Positions 27,779 to 36,346 of a stretch of DNA of 64,000 nt are shown here, one piece after another. The notes beneath the pieces were generated by a model. It ran no database searches and was not told where the DNA came from. It saw only the letters and a list, made by a program, of their open reading frames with translations. The DNA comes from Rhodospirillales bacterium. Lineage in GTDB: Bacteria; Pseudomonadota; Alphaproteobacteria; Reyranellales; Reyranellaceae. Position 1 is the first letter of the stretch, and each line of letters starts with the position of its first letter. The translations under genes were made by a program, and so were the position numbers. The DNA lies in contig CP064988.1 in NCBI GenBank assembly GCA_016699855.1, positions 1,578,501 through 1,642,500 on the forward strand, read 5' to 3'.

Positions 27779-28841
27779 GCCCCGGGCTCCAGATCGTCCC
27801 AGGTCAGCGGCCGGTCCTCGGCCACGTCGCGCGCCAGGCGCCGCCCCACCACCGCCGCCTTGTCGCGCGCCGGGATGCCGGTGCCGGGCTTCTTCGACGT
27901 CAGCTGCGCGCGGTCAGGACCGTTCCGGCGGGCAGACCGGCGACCAGCGCCACGCTCTTCATGAAGATGTGGCGCATGGAGTCGAGCGCGCGTGCGCTCT
28001 CCGCCTTGTCGACCGGCGCCGCGCGCATGGACTCGACGAAGCGCACGCCCTCCACCAGCTGCGCCAGCTCCTCCGGCGTCACCGACGCGACCGTGTCCGG
28101 ACCGAACATGCGGCGCGACAGCGCGACGTGGACCTCGAGCACCTCGATGCCCAGCGTCGCCGCGGCGATGCCCGGGAAGATCTTCGACGAGTGGTCGGAC
28201 AGCCCGAGCGCCGCTCCGGCGCCGAAGCGCTGGCGGAACAGCGGCAGCACGTTGAGCCCTACCGCCTCCGGCGGCGTCGGATACATCGTCGAGCACTGCA
28301 TCACCGCGTAGGGCGCGCCGCGCCGGCGCACGACCTCGACGGAAGCCGCAAGTTCGTCGATGTCGCTCATGCCGCTCGACAGCATCACCGGCTGGCCGGT
28401 GGCCGCCATCGCGTCGATCATCTCGTGGTTGGTGACCTCGCCCGACGCGACCTTCCAGCCGGCGACGCCGACGCGCTTCAACAGCTCGACCGCCCGCATC
28501 GAGAAGGGCGAACTGAGGAACAGCAGGCCGCGCTCGTCGGCGTGCGCCTTCAGGCCGTGCCACTGCTCCTCGGTGAACTCCATGCGCTTCCAGTAATCGT
28601 AGCGCGTGGCGTCCTGGCGGCTGAATTTCTTGCGCCACGGCTCGGCCGGCGTGCTCTCGGCCTCGGCGATGTGGGTCTGGAACTTGATCGCGTCGGCGCC
28701 CGCGTCGGCGACCGCGTCGATGAACGCGTGCGCCTGGCCGAGGCTGCCGTCATGGGCCTGGGCGACCTCGCCGATGATCGTGCAGGGACGCCCCGGACGG
28801 GGGTCGGTGAGCCACGTCGCGGGCTTGGCCGGAGCGGTCAT
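27775..28841 (-). CDS. neuB: Nonulosonic (sialic) acid synthase NeuB-like, frameshifted near 27903
   Basis: The first frame (28841 down to TGA at 27902-27900) codes 313 residues of a NeuB TIM-barrel: IIGEVAQAHDGS, DAIKFQTH, KVASGEVTNHE, LSSGMSD, LGLSDHS. It stops inside the expected C-terminal SAF (antifreeze-like) domain. The missing part continues at once in another frame as LTSKKPGTGIPARD, ending in LTWDDLEPGA with its stop at 27777-27775, overlapping the neuC start. Adding one base near 27903 restores a protein of about 355 residues, the normal length. It is therefore a one-base loss, real or from sequencing. The enzyme condenses ManNAc-type sugar with PEP. Upstream, AAGGAA lies 11-12 bases before ATG in an AT-rich leader. 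Confidence 0.87.
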
Positions 28842-28928
28842 AGTATATTGATTTCCTTCGCTTTTTCGCCTCTTACGCGGCGGCTACGGCGGAAAGCGGG
28901 CGCAAACTACCCGCGTGCCGGGGGCAAG

Positions 28929-29960
28929 TCAAAGCGCGGTCCCCCACAGCGCCAGCAGGTCGGGGCGCTGGCGGTCGGCGCCGGACGCCAACGGCGCGCC
29001 CTTGTCGAGGATCCAGTCGGCGATGTCGCGGTGCAGCGCCTCGGCGTCGAGATCGCGCAGCAGCATGTGGTAGCCCTTGGGATAGAACGCCAGCCGCGAA
29101 TCGGCACGACGGGGCAACGCCGCGATGGCGCCGCGCATCGGCCCCTCGGGAATGATGCGGTCGTTCAGGCCGTAGAGCAGCAGATACGGCGTCGCGATCC
29201 CCGGCACGGCGGCGCGCCCGGAATCCATCAGGTCGGCGAGGCCCCAGATCATGTCGAACCGCGGATAGCGCAGCACTTTCGGATCGCGCGAATAGCGTTC
29301 CAGCATGCGCCGGTTGTTCGACGGCTGGAAATCGATCGAGGTCGGGCCGACCGGGTGCCAGGGCGCGACATGGGCGAAGAACCACAGTCCCGACCGGCCG
29401 AGCGCCCCGATCGTGTCGCGCGAGCGCACCGCCGGGCCGATCAGGATCAAGCCCGCAGGCGCCGCGCCGTGTTCGGGACGCGAGGCCAGACGGCCGGCGG
29501 CCGTGAGCGCCACGGCCCCGCCCATGCTCTCGCCCAGCAGGTACACGGGCTTGCCGGGATGCCGCGCCGCGACCAGCGCGACCGCCGCCAGCGCGTCGTC
29601 GACCATCGTCTCGACCCCGGCCCAGCGTCCGCGGTTGGGGCCGTCGCCGAAACCGCGCTGGTCGAACGCGTAGGTCGCGATGCCGCGCGCCGCCCAGGCC
29701 GGCGCCGGATCCTCGAACGCGCCGGAGTAGTCCCCAAAGCCGTGCAGGGCGACGATCACCGCCTTCGGCCTGCCCGGGCCATCCGCCGGCCACACGCGCA
29801 ACGGCAACACCGCGCCGTCGGACGCCAGGATTCGCGAACCGTCGAGCGCCGGCGCCCCGACCGCCGGCCCCGCCGGCGCCACGACGGGCGCGCAGCCGGC
29901 CGTCAGCGCCAGCGCCGCAGCGCTCACCACCGCGACAACGCGGGACCGCCATCCACTCAT
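28929..29960 (-). CDS. Alpha/beta hydrolase lipoprotein (monoacylglycerol lipase-like)
   Basis: The 343-residue protein begins with a lipoprotein signal whose lipobox is LTAGC, predicting lipidation at about residue 23. The hydrolase domain has ALHGFGDYSG (oxyanion), the nucleophile elbow GESMGG, an Asp candidate in YGLNDRIIP, and the catalytic His in KGYHMLLRD. These features match Hydrolase_4/serine aminopeptidase S33 family lysophospholipases. ATG 29960 (MSGWRSR) is preferred to a start six codons upstream because it gives a standard signal peptide. It is probably anchored in an envelope membrane. Confidence 0.82.
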   Translation of the reverse strand: MSGWRSRVVAVVSAAALALTAGCAPVVAPAGPAVGAPALDGSRILASDGAVLPLRVWPADGPGRPKAVIVALHGFGDYSGAFEDPAPAWAARGIATYAFDQRGFGDGPNRGRWAGVETMVDDALAAVALVAARHPGKPVYLLGESMGGAVALTAAGRLASRPEHGAAPAGLILIGPAVRSRDTIGALGRSGLWFFAHVAPWHPVGPTSIDFQPSNNRRMLERYSRDPKVLRYPRFDMIWGLADLMDSGRAAVPGIATPYLLLYGLNDRIIPEGPMRGAIAALPRRADSRLAFYPKGYHMLLRDLDAEALHRDIADWILDKGAPLASGADRQRPDLLALWGTAL

Positions 29961-29991
29961 CGCGGCAGTATAGCCCAAGGCACGGCCGGGG

Positions 29992-30019
29992 TTGATCGCG
30001 GGGACGCGATGGCTATGAT
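29992..30019 (+). promoter_or_regulatory. candidate sigma-70 promoter for the zf-CHCC gene
   Basis: TTGATC (29992-29997) and TATGAT (30014-30019) are 16 bp apart. The zf-CHCC start codon follows 30 bp after the -10 box, with GGAG at 30037-30040 as a ribosome site. No activator site is evident. Confidence 0.45.
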
Positions 30020-30049
30020 CCGCGCGCCCGCCGTCCGGAGTACCTGAAC

Positions 30050-30238
30050 ATGGCCGAAACCAAGCCGCCCGAGACGATCGAAGTCGAGACCGACCGCGTC
30101 GGTTGCGACGGCGGCGGCGGCGCGCTCGGCCACCCCAAGGTGTTCCTCAACCTCGGCAAGGACGGCGAGGTCCATTGTCCCTACTGCGGCCGGCTCTACC
30201 GCCTGAAGGCCGGCGCCCACGTCCACCACGCCCACTGA
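30050..30238 (+). CDS. Zinc-finger domain protein (zf-CHCC, NDUFS6-like)
   Basis: The 62-residue protein carries VGCDGGGGALGHP then EVHCPYCGRLYRL, giving the Cys-His-Cys-Cys zinc ligands of the zf-CHCC family (PF10276). This family includes the bacterial relatives of the mitochondrial complex I subunit NDUFS6/NDUFA-like 13-kDa protein and is widespread in alphaproteobacteria. The likely role is in respiratory complex assembly, by homology only. It is divergent from the lipoprotein hydrolase. Confidence 0.82.
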   Translation: MAETKPPETIEVETDRVGCDGGGGALGHPKVFLNLGKDGEVHCPYCGRLYRLKAGAHVHHAH

Positions 30239-30319
30239 CGGCGGCGGCGGCCTGCCCTTTCCGGATTGCTCCCGGCGCCGCGCTGCGCCAGCATCGCCTC
30301 TCCATGGCGGAGGATGTCG

Positions 30320-30778
30320 ATGCGCACGCTCGGTGGCGGCCTGTACTACACGGACCTGAAGGTCGGCGAGAAATTCCGGACCCAGGGCCGCACGATCTTC
30401 GAGGCCGACCTGGTGAATTTCATCTCCTGCACGGGGATGAACGAGCTTCTGTTCAACAACATCGAGTACATCGAGAACCACTCGCCGACGAAGAAGCGGC
30501 TGGTGCCCGGCGCGCTGGTCTACAGCTTCGCCGAGGGGTTGCTGATCCCGGTGTCGATCCAGGGCACCGGCATGGCGTTCCTGAGCATGTCGCTGGACGT
30601 CAAGGGGCCGAGCTTCGTCGGCGACACGATCCACGTCGAATGCGAGGTGACAGAGGTGCGGCCGACGTCGAAGGATCCGACCCGCGGCCTGGTGCGCACC
30701 ATGAACCAGGTGAAGAACCAGCGCGGCGAGACGGTGCTGACCTACGATCCGCTGCGCATGGTGCGCGGCCGGCCATGA
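30320..30778 (+). CDS. MaoC-like (R)-specific enoyl-CoA hydratase/dehydratase
   Basis: The 152-residue hot-dog protein has YYTDLKVGEKFRTQGRT at its start and RLVPGALVYSFAEGLL in the central helix region, as in MaoC-like dehydratases. The catalytic Asp/His pair of MaoC is not obvious: the usual D..H segment reads EADLVNFISCTGMNE, so activity is uncertain. ATG 30320 is chosen because GGAGG (30309-30313) lies 6 bp before it; ATG 30314 would touch the ribosome site. It is followed by the crotonase gene and probably cotranscribed. Confidence 0.78.
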   Translation: MRTLGGGLYYTDLKVGEKFRTQGRTIFEADLVNFISCTGMNELLFNNIEYIENHSPTKKRLVPGALVYSFAEGLLIPVSIQGTGMAFLSMSLDVKGPSFVGDTIHVECEVTEVRPTSKDPTRGLVRTMNQVKNQRGETVLTYDPLRMVRGRP

Positions 30779-30803
30779 CCGCCGCGCCGCGACGGAGGTC
30801 GCC

Positions 30804-31580
30804 ATGAGCAAGGTCGTCGTCGAGCACGACGGTCCGCTGACGATCGTCTCGATCAACCGCTTCGCGGAGGCGCGAAACGCCGTCGACGCCGAGACGGCCG
30901 TGCTGCTGCGCGCGGCCTTCGAGGCGTTCGACCGCGACGACCAACGATCCGTTGCGATCCTCACCGGCGCCGGCGGCGGCTTCTGCGCCGGCTACGACCT
31001 GAAGACGGTCGCCGGCGACACGCCGCGCGCGCTCCACGATCCCGAGGGGCCGGGCCCGATGGGTCCGTCGCGTCTGCTGCTGTCGAAGCCGGTGATCGCC
31101 GCCGTCGAGGGCTACGCCGTGGCCGGCGGGCTCGAGCTGGCGCTCTGGTGCGACCTGCGCGTGGCCTCGGGCACCGCCAAATTCGGCGTGTTCTGCCGGC
31201 GCTGGGGGGTGCCGTTGATCGACGGCGGCACCGTGCGGCTGCCGCGGCTGATCGGCCACAGCCGGGCGCTGGACATGATCCTCACCGGCCGCGAGATCGG
31301 CGCCGAGGAGGCGTTCGCCTGGGGCCTGGCCAACCGGCTCGCGCCGGCCGGCGGCGCGCTGGCGGCGGCGAAGGAGCTGGCGCTGTCGTTGACGCGCTTC
31401 CCGCAGCTCTGCCTGCGCAGCGACCGGCTGTCGTCGTACGAGCAGTGGAACCTGTCGGTGCCCGACGCGCTGCGCAACGAGGGACGGCGCGGCATGGCGG
31501 CGCTGACCCGCGAGGCGCGCGCGGGCGCCGGCCGGTTCGCCGCCGGCAAGGGCCGCGGCGGCGATTTCGGAGATCTGTGA
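30804..31580 (+). CDS. Enoyl-CoA hydratase/isomerase family protein (crotonase)
   Basis: The 258-residue protein has the crotonase oxyanion loop GAGGGFCAGYDLKTV and the second motif AVEGYAVAGGLELALWCDLRVAS, then PLIDGGTVRLPRLIG in the active-site helix. One of the usual glutamates is absent from the second position: the sequence reads FCRRWGVPLIDGGT, so it may be an isomerase or hydrolase variant and not a classic hydratase. GGAGG precedes the ATG with 5-bp spacing. It is separated from the PhyH-like gene by only 2 bp. Confidence 0.82.
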   Translation: MSKVVVEHDGPLTIVSINRFAEARNAVDAETAVLLRAAFEAFDRDDQRSVAILTGAGGGFCAGYDLKTVAGDTPRALHDPEGPGPMGPSRLLLSKPVIAAVEGYAVAGGLELALWCDLRVASGTAKFGVFCRRWGVPLIDGGTVRLPRLIGHSRALDMILTGREIGAEEAFAWGLANRLAPAGGALAAAKELALSLTRFPQLCLRSDRLSSYEQWNLSVPDALRNEGRRGMAALTREARAGAGRFAAGKGRGGDFGDL

Positions 31581-31582
31581 CG

Positions 31583-32415
31583 ATGGCCTACGAGACCTCG
31601 ATGCCGCTGTCGGACGACGCCGTGGCGCGCTACCAGACGGACGGCGCGATCTGCATCCGGGGCGCGTTCGACGCGGCGTGGATCGAGCGGCTGCGCGGCG
31701 CCATCGACGCCGACATGGCGGCGCCCGGGCCGATGGTCCGCATCAACACGCCGGCCGGCGCGCCGGCCTGTTCTTCGTCGATTTCCAGCTCTGGCAACGG
31801 CACGCGGCGTGCCGCGATTTCGTGTTCGAGTCGCCGGCGGCCGGGATCGCGGCGCGGCTGATGGGCTCGGCGGGCGTCGTCTACTACCACGACCATCTGC
31901 TGGTGAAGGAGCCCGGCACGGCCGAGCGCACGCCGTGGCACCACGACCAGCCCTACTACCCGATCGACGGCGCGCAGATCGTGTCGTTCTGGCTGCCGCT
32001 CGATCCGGTGGCACGCGACACGTCGGTCGAATACGTCCGCGGCTCGCACCGCTGGGGCCGCTGGTTCCGGCCGAAATTCTTCCGCCAGGGCGGCGTCGAT
32101 CTCAAGGTGGCCGACGACCGCTTCGAGGACATGATCGACATCGACGCCGAGCGCGGCGACCACGAGTTCCTGTCGTGGGACATGGCGCCGGGCGACGTGG
32201 TCGCGTTCCACGCGCTGACCGTGCACGGCGCGCCGGGCAACCGATCGACCACGACGCGGCGGCGCGCCTGGGCGACGCGCTGGTGCGGCGACGACGCGCG
32301 CTACGCCGCTCGCAGCGGCCAGATCTCGCCGCCGATCGAGGGCCACGGCCTGCGGCCGGGCGACCCCATCGAGTGCGCGACGTTTCCGCGCGTGCTGCCG
32401 CGCGCGGGCGCCTAG
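31583..32415 (+). CDS. Phytanoyl-CoA dioxygenase-like protein, frameshifted near 31753-31768
   Basis: Translation starts as MAYETSMPLSDDAVARYQTDG, typical of PhyH proteins, and runs to about residue 62 (MVRINTPAG). It then switches frame: the continuation LFFVDFQLWQRHAACRDF is in another frame to TAG at 32413. The iron-binding triad is present in the second part as HHDQ and HGAPGN. One missing base inside the palindrome GGCCGGCGCGCCGGCC (31753-31768) explains the shift. Such a palindrome often causes sequencing compressions, but a true pseudogene is possible. The restored protein is about 277 residues. Its stop overlaps that of the convergent apt gene. Confidence 0.82.
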
Positions 32416-32933
32416 GAATCGTACTTGAGCAGCGTGTCGACCGGCACGTCGAGCCGGTCGCGCCCCTTCAGGAACTCCAGCTCGATCACGCACAGCGCCG
32501 CCGAGACCTCCGCGCCGACCTGGCGCAGCAGGCGGACGCCGGCGTCGAGCGTGCCGCCGGTCGCCAGTAGATCGTCGATCAGCACGACGCGCTGGCCGGG
32601 CCGCACGGCGTCGTCGTGGATCTCGAGTGAATCGACGCCGTATTCCAGCGTGTACTCCGCCCGCGCGACGCTGCCCGGCAGCTTGCCCTTCTTGCGCAGG
32701 ATGGTGAATCCGCAGCCCAGCGCGTAGGCGACCGGCGCCCCGAAGATGAACCCGCGCGACTCGATGCCGGCCAGCAGGTCGGGACGGTGCGGCCGCGCCA
32801 GGTCGGCCAGCGAATCGACGGCCTGCCGCCACGCGCCGGAATGCAGCAGCAGGGTCGTGACGTCGTAGAAGAGGATGCCCGGCTTGGGGAAATCGGGGAT
32901 CGAGCGGATATGGGATTTAAGATCGAGCGGCAT
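32412..32933 (-). CDS. apt: Adenine phosphoribosyltransferase
   Basis: The 173-residue protein has the PRPP-binding motif VVLIDDLLATGGT, the N-terminal SIPDFPKPGILFYDVT and IESRGFIFG, all diagnostic for Apt. It salvages adenine with PRPP to AMP in the cytosol. ATG 32933 gives the standard length. The final codon overlaps the end of the PhyH-like gene on the other strand (shared CCTAGG), so the two genes end convergently with no space for a terminator. Confidence 0.93.
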   Translation of the reverse strand: MPLDLKSHIRSIPDFPKPGILFYDVTTLLLHSGAWRQAVDSLADLARPHRPDLLAGIESRGFIFGAPVAYALGCGFTILRKKGKLPGSVARAEYTLEYGVDSLEIHDDAVRPGQRVVLIDDLLATGGTLDAGVRLLRQVGAEVSAALCVIELEFLKGRDRLDVPVDTLLKYDS

Positions 32934-33007
32934 GGCGTCCTGTCTGGAAAGCGACGACGCCATGGTAGCCGGGGCGCGGTCGGCCCGCCAAACGCAAAGC
33001 GCCGCCG

Positions 33008-34024
33008 TCAGTGCCCGCGTTCGATGGCGAAGTCGACGGCCTCCAGCAGCGCGCGCTTGACCGGGCCGTCGGCGAACAGGCCGAGGGCGTCCCGGGCCAT
33101 GGCGCCGTAGTGCCGGGCGCGCTCCAGGGTGTCGGCGAGCGCGCCGTGGCGGCGCAGCAGCTCGAGCGCCGCGTCGAGGTCGGCCGGCGTCTGGTCGAGC
33201 CTCTCGAGGCAGCGCTTCCAGAAGCCGCGCTCCTCCTCGTCGCCGCGCAGGAACGCGAGGATCACCGGCAACGTGACCTTGCCCTCGCGGAAATCGTCGC
33301 CCACAGCCTTGCCCAGCCGCGCCGAGCTGCCGCCGTAGTCGAGCGCGTCGTCGACCAGCTGGAAGGCGATGCCGAGGTTCATGCCGTAGCTGGCCAGCGC
33401 GGCGCGCTCGGCCACGGGGCGCTCGGCGATCACCGGCGCGATCTCGGCCGCCGCCGAGAACAGCTTGGCGGTCTTGGCGCGGATCACCTCGAGGTAGGTG
33501 GCCTCGCCGGTGGCGGTGTTGTTGGCGGTCGAGAGCTGCAGCACCTCGCCCTCGGCGATGACGCTGGAGGCGCCGCTGAGGATGCCGAGCACCTCGATCG
33601 AGCCGACCTCGACCATCAGCTCGAAGGCGCGGGTGAACAGGAAGTCGCCGACCAGCACGCTGGCCTTGTTGCCCCACAGCGCGTGCGCGGCGGGCTGGCC
33701 GCGGCGCAGATCGCTGCCGTCGACGACGTCGTCGTGCAGCAGGGTGGCGGAATGGATGAACTCGACGCAGGCCGCGAGCTGCACGTGATGCTCGCCGCGA
33801 TAGCCGCACAGCTTGGCGGCGGCCACGGTGAGCATCGGCCGCATGCGCTTGCCGCCGGCGCCGACCAGGTGGTCGGCCAGCTTCGGCACCAGCGCCACCG
33901 AGGATTGCATGCGGGCGCCGATCATGGCGTTGACGCGCTCGAGATCGGCGGCGCACAAGGCGACCAGCGGATCGAGGCTCGGCGCCTTCTTCCGCTTCTC
34001 GTCGAACGGCAGGACCACGGCCAT
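33008..34024 (-). CDS. ispB: Long-chain polyprenyl diphosphate synthase (octa-/decaprenyl)
   Basis: The 338-residue protein has the first Asp-rich motif LLHDDVVDGSDLRRG and the second QLVDDALDYGG of trans-isoprenyl synthases, plus GGKRMRP and KTAKLF. It extends FPP with IPP to the side chain of ubiquinone; the exact chain length is not readable. ATG 34024 is preceded by GGGGAG six bases upstream, so it is preferred to an upstream in-frame start. It is divergent from the TrmN6-like methyltransferase (about 140 bp apart). Confidence 0.88.
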   Translation of the reverse strand: MAVVLPFDEKRKKAPSLDPLVALCAADLERVNAMIGARMQSSVALVPKLADHLVGAGGKRMRPMLTVAAAKLCGYRGEHHVQLAACVEFIHSATLLHDDVVDGSDLRRGQPAAHALWGNKASVLVGDFLFTRAFELMVEVGSIEVLGILSGASSVIAEGEVLQLSTANNTATGEATYLEVIRAKTAKLFSAAAEIAPVIAERPVAERAALASYGMNLGIAFQLVDDALDYGGSSARLGKAVGDDFREGKVTLPVILAFLRGDEEERGFWKRCLERLDQTPADLDAALELLRRHGALADTLERARHYGAMARDALGLFADGPVKRALLEAVDFAIERGH

Positions 34025-34166
34025 CGTCGTCTCCCCGCGGGCGGCGGACCTTTTGACGGCCGGCCCGTCCACCCCCCGCCGCGACGTGTCGCACAGGTGG
34101 CGATAAGGTGCAAATAATGTGCAGCGGACGGCGGCGCCTTGTGACCGCGCGTCGCAGGGATCCGGG

Positions 34167-34928
34167 ATGACCGCCGCCGATTCGACCACCGACGACGCCT
34201 TCCTCGACGGCCGCCTGCGCCTGACCCAGCCGGCGCGCGGCTACCGGGCGGCGATCGACGCGGTGCTGCTGGCCGCCGCCGTCGAGCTGGCGCCCGGGCA
34301 ACGCGCGTTGGACGTCGGCTGCGGCGTCGGCACGGCGGCCCTGTGCCTGCTGGCCCGCGCCCGCGCCTCCAGGATCGCCGGCGTCTCGGCGATGGGGCTG
34401 GAGGTCCAGCGCGGCGTCGCGGCGCTGGCCCGGCTGAATGGCTCGGGCAACGGATTCGAGGACGCTTTCACGGTGGTCGACGGCGACGTCGCGGCACCGC
34501 CGGCGGCGCTGGTCGGCATGGTGTTCGACCAGATCCTCACCAACCCGCCCTACCTGCCGCCGGAGCGTGCAGATCCCTCGCCCGATCCGGCCAAGGCCCT
34601 GGCGACGGTCGAGTCGAGCGCCGATCTGGCGTCGTGGCTCGCCTTCTGCCGCGACCATCTGGCGCCCGGGGGCACGCTGACGCTGATCCACCGGGCGGAC
34701 CGGCTGGTCGAGATCGAGCGCCTCCTGGCCGACGGCTTCGGCGACATCGCGATCCGCCCGCTGGCGCCGCGCGACGGCGTCGCCGCCCGGCGGGTGCTCG
34801 TCCGCGCCGGGCGCGGCGGTTCCGGCCCGACCTCGCGCCTCGCGCCGCTCGTCCTGCACGCACCCGGCGGTGGATTCACGCCGGCGGTGGAGGCCGCGTT
34901 GCGCGACGCCGCCCCGCTCGCCTGGTAG
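34167..34928 (+). CDS. TrmN6-like N6-adenine methyltransferase (tRNA1(Val)-type)
   Basis: The 253-residue protein has motif I ALDVGCGVGTAALCLLAR (about residues 49-66) and the catalytic LTNPPYLPP (about 128-136) typical of N6-adenine or small RNA methyltransferases. Its overall layout matches the TrmN6/YfiC group, which methylates A37 of tRNA1(Val). The N-terminal TQPARGYRAAIDAVLLAA segment is typical. ATG 34167 was chosen because the upstream codons lack protein character. Confidence 0.8.
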   Translation: MTAADSTTDDAFLDGRLRLTQPARGYRAAIDAVLLAAAVELAPGQRALDVGCGVGTAALCLLARARASRIAGVSAMGLEVQRGVAALARLNGSGNGFEDAFTVVDGDVAAPPAALVGMVFDQILTNPPYLPPERADPSPDPAKALATVESSADLASWLAFCRDHLAPGGTLTLIHRADRLVEIERLLADGFGDIAIRPLAPRDGVAARRVLVRAGRGGSGPTSRLAPLVLHAPGGGFTPAVEAALRDAAPLAW

Positions 34929-34993
34929 CCCGCGCGCTTGCGCCGAGGCCGGCGACGCACGACATACGGAAACCCGCGCCTCCAGGACCTCCC

Positions 34994-35857
34994 ATGTTCG
35001 ACCGCCTCGTCGACCTGATCGCCCGCCTCCCCTTCGTGAAGATCGAGCGTCCGCCGGTCGTGCCCGTCGTGCGGCTGGTCGGCATGATCGCGCCCGCCGG
35101 CATGATCGGCCGGGCGCTATCGCTGGCGACGGTGGCCGGCGGCCTCGAGGCCGCCTTCGGCGTCCGCGGCGCCAAGGCGGTGGCGTTGATCGTCAACTCG
35201 CCCGGCGGCTCCCCGGCGCAGTCGGCGCTGATCGCGCGGCGGATCCGGTCGCTGGCCGAGGAGAAGAAGCTGCCGGTGCACGTCTTCGTCGAGGATCTGG
35301 CGGCCTCCGGCGGCTACTGGCTGGCCTGCGCCGGCGACGACATCCACGCCGACGCCAGTTCCATCGTCGGCTCGATCGGCGTGGTCAGCGCCGGCTTCGG
35401 CTTCACGGGATTGCTGGAGAAGTGGGGCGTCGAGCGGCGCGTGCACACGTCCGGCAGCAGCAAGTCGCAGCTCGATCCGTTCCGCCCCGAGAACCCCGAC
35501 GATGTCGCCCGGCTGCGCGCTCTGCAGGACGAGATCCACGTCGCGTTCAAGGACTGGGTGCGCGAACGGCGCGCCACGCGGCTCAAGGGCGACGACGCGA
35601 CGCTGTTCGAAGGCGAGTACTGGACCGGACGGCGGGCGCTCGAACTGGGTCTAATCGACGGCGTCGGACACCTGCGCGACACGCTGCGCGCCCGCTACGG
35701 CGAGAAGGTGCGCACGCCGCTGGTCGGCGAACGCCGCGGCTTCTCGCTGCGCCGGCTGATCGGACTGGAGGCCGCCATCCCCGCGCCCGACGCCGTCGCC
35801 GACGCGTTGATCGACGCCGCCGACCGCCGCGCCGCCTGGGCCCGCTACGGGCTGTAG
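34994..35857 (+). CDS. S49 family peptidase (SohB/SppA-like)
   Basis: The 287-residue protein has the Ser-Lys dyad elements of family S49: NSPGGSPAQSA, the nucleophile serine in EDLAASGGYWLA, and the lysine in TSGSSKSQLDPFRP. The start IVGSIGVVSAGFGF is also conserved. It has no clear signal peptide; a hydrophobic stretch near residue 25-45 could be membrane-associated. Single-domain S49 proteins of this kind are common in alphaproteobacteria and are thought to degrade signal peptides or membrane-associated fragments. Confidence 0.88.
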   Translation: MFDRLVDLIARLPFVKIERPPVVPVVRLVGMIAPAGMIGRALSLATVAGGLEAAFGVRGAKAVALIVNSPGGSPAQSALIARRIRSLAEEKKLPVHVFVEDLAASGGYWLACAGDDIHADASSIVGSIGVVSAGFGFTGLLEKWGVERRVHTSGSSKSQLDPFRPENPDDVARLRALQDEIHVAFKDWVRERRATRLKGDDATLFEGEYWTGRRALELGLIDGVGHLRDTLRARYGEKVRTPLVGERRGFSLRRLIGLEAAIPAPDAVADALIDAADRRAAWARYGL

Positions 35858-35865
35858 CGCCGGCG

Positions 35866-36324
35866 CTAAGGCGCGATCCCCAGCTTCCGCATCGCCGCCA
35901 CCATTGCATCCGAATCGGGGCAGTCGCCGGCGGCCGGACGCGGCGGCTTCGCTGCCTCGCGCCACACCGCGCCCTCGCCCGGCGCGACGCCGTAGGTGCA
36001 GGCGATCAGACGGCCCGTCGACGACACCGCGACGGTGACGTTGCTGGGCCCGCAATTATGCGCCTGGCACATCCAGCCCACGGTCCAGTCGCCGGTGCGA
36101 ACGACAGGCGAAGTCGGGCCCCAGCCCTTGCGCAGCTTGGCCGCCAGCGGCGCGCCCAGGGTCCGGTCCAGCGCCGGACCGAGCGTCGTCCAGAAGTCGC
36201 GGCCGTCGATCTTGTCGAAGGTGTATCTGCCCACCCACGCCGACGGGTCGGCGGCGAGCGCCGGCGCGGTGGCGAACAACGCCGCGACGAGCGCCGCGCG
36301 GGCGGTTCCACGCCGACGTCTCAC
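35866..36324 (-). CDS. Secreted small protein, possible Ivy-type lysozyme inhibitor
   Basis: The 152-residue protein has a signal peptide ending at ALAAD and a motif CQAHNCGPSNV that recalls the CKPHDC loop of Ivy lysozyme inhibitors (PF08816). Three to four cysteines fit a periplasmic disulfide protein. The similarity is limited to that loop and the preceding WTVGWM strand, so the assignment is tentative. If it is Ivy-like it protects peptidoglycan in the periplasm. It is convergent with the S49 gene. Confidence 0.55.
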   Translation of the reverse strand: MRRRRGTARAALVAALFATAPALAADPSAWVGRYTFDKIDGRDFWTTLGPALDRTLGAPLAAKLRKGWGPTSPVVRTGDWTVGWMCQAHNCGPSNVTVAVSSTGRLIACTYGVAPGEGAVWREAAKPPRPAAGDCPDSDAMVAAMRKLGIAP

Positions 36325-36346
36325 GGCATGCCTCGCGGCTCGGGAA

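Noticed and set aside
27900..28841. neuB as a naturally short 313-residue protein
   Set aside because: The SAF domain continues directly in the next frame and reaches the neuC start, so a frameshift is the better reading.
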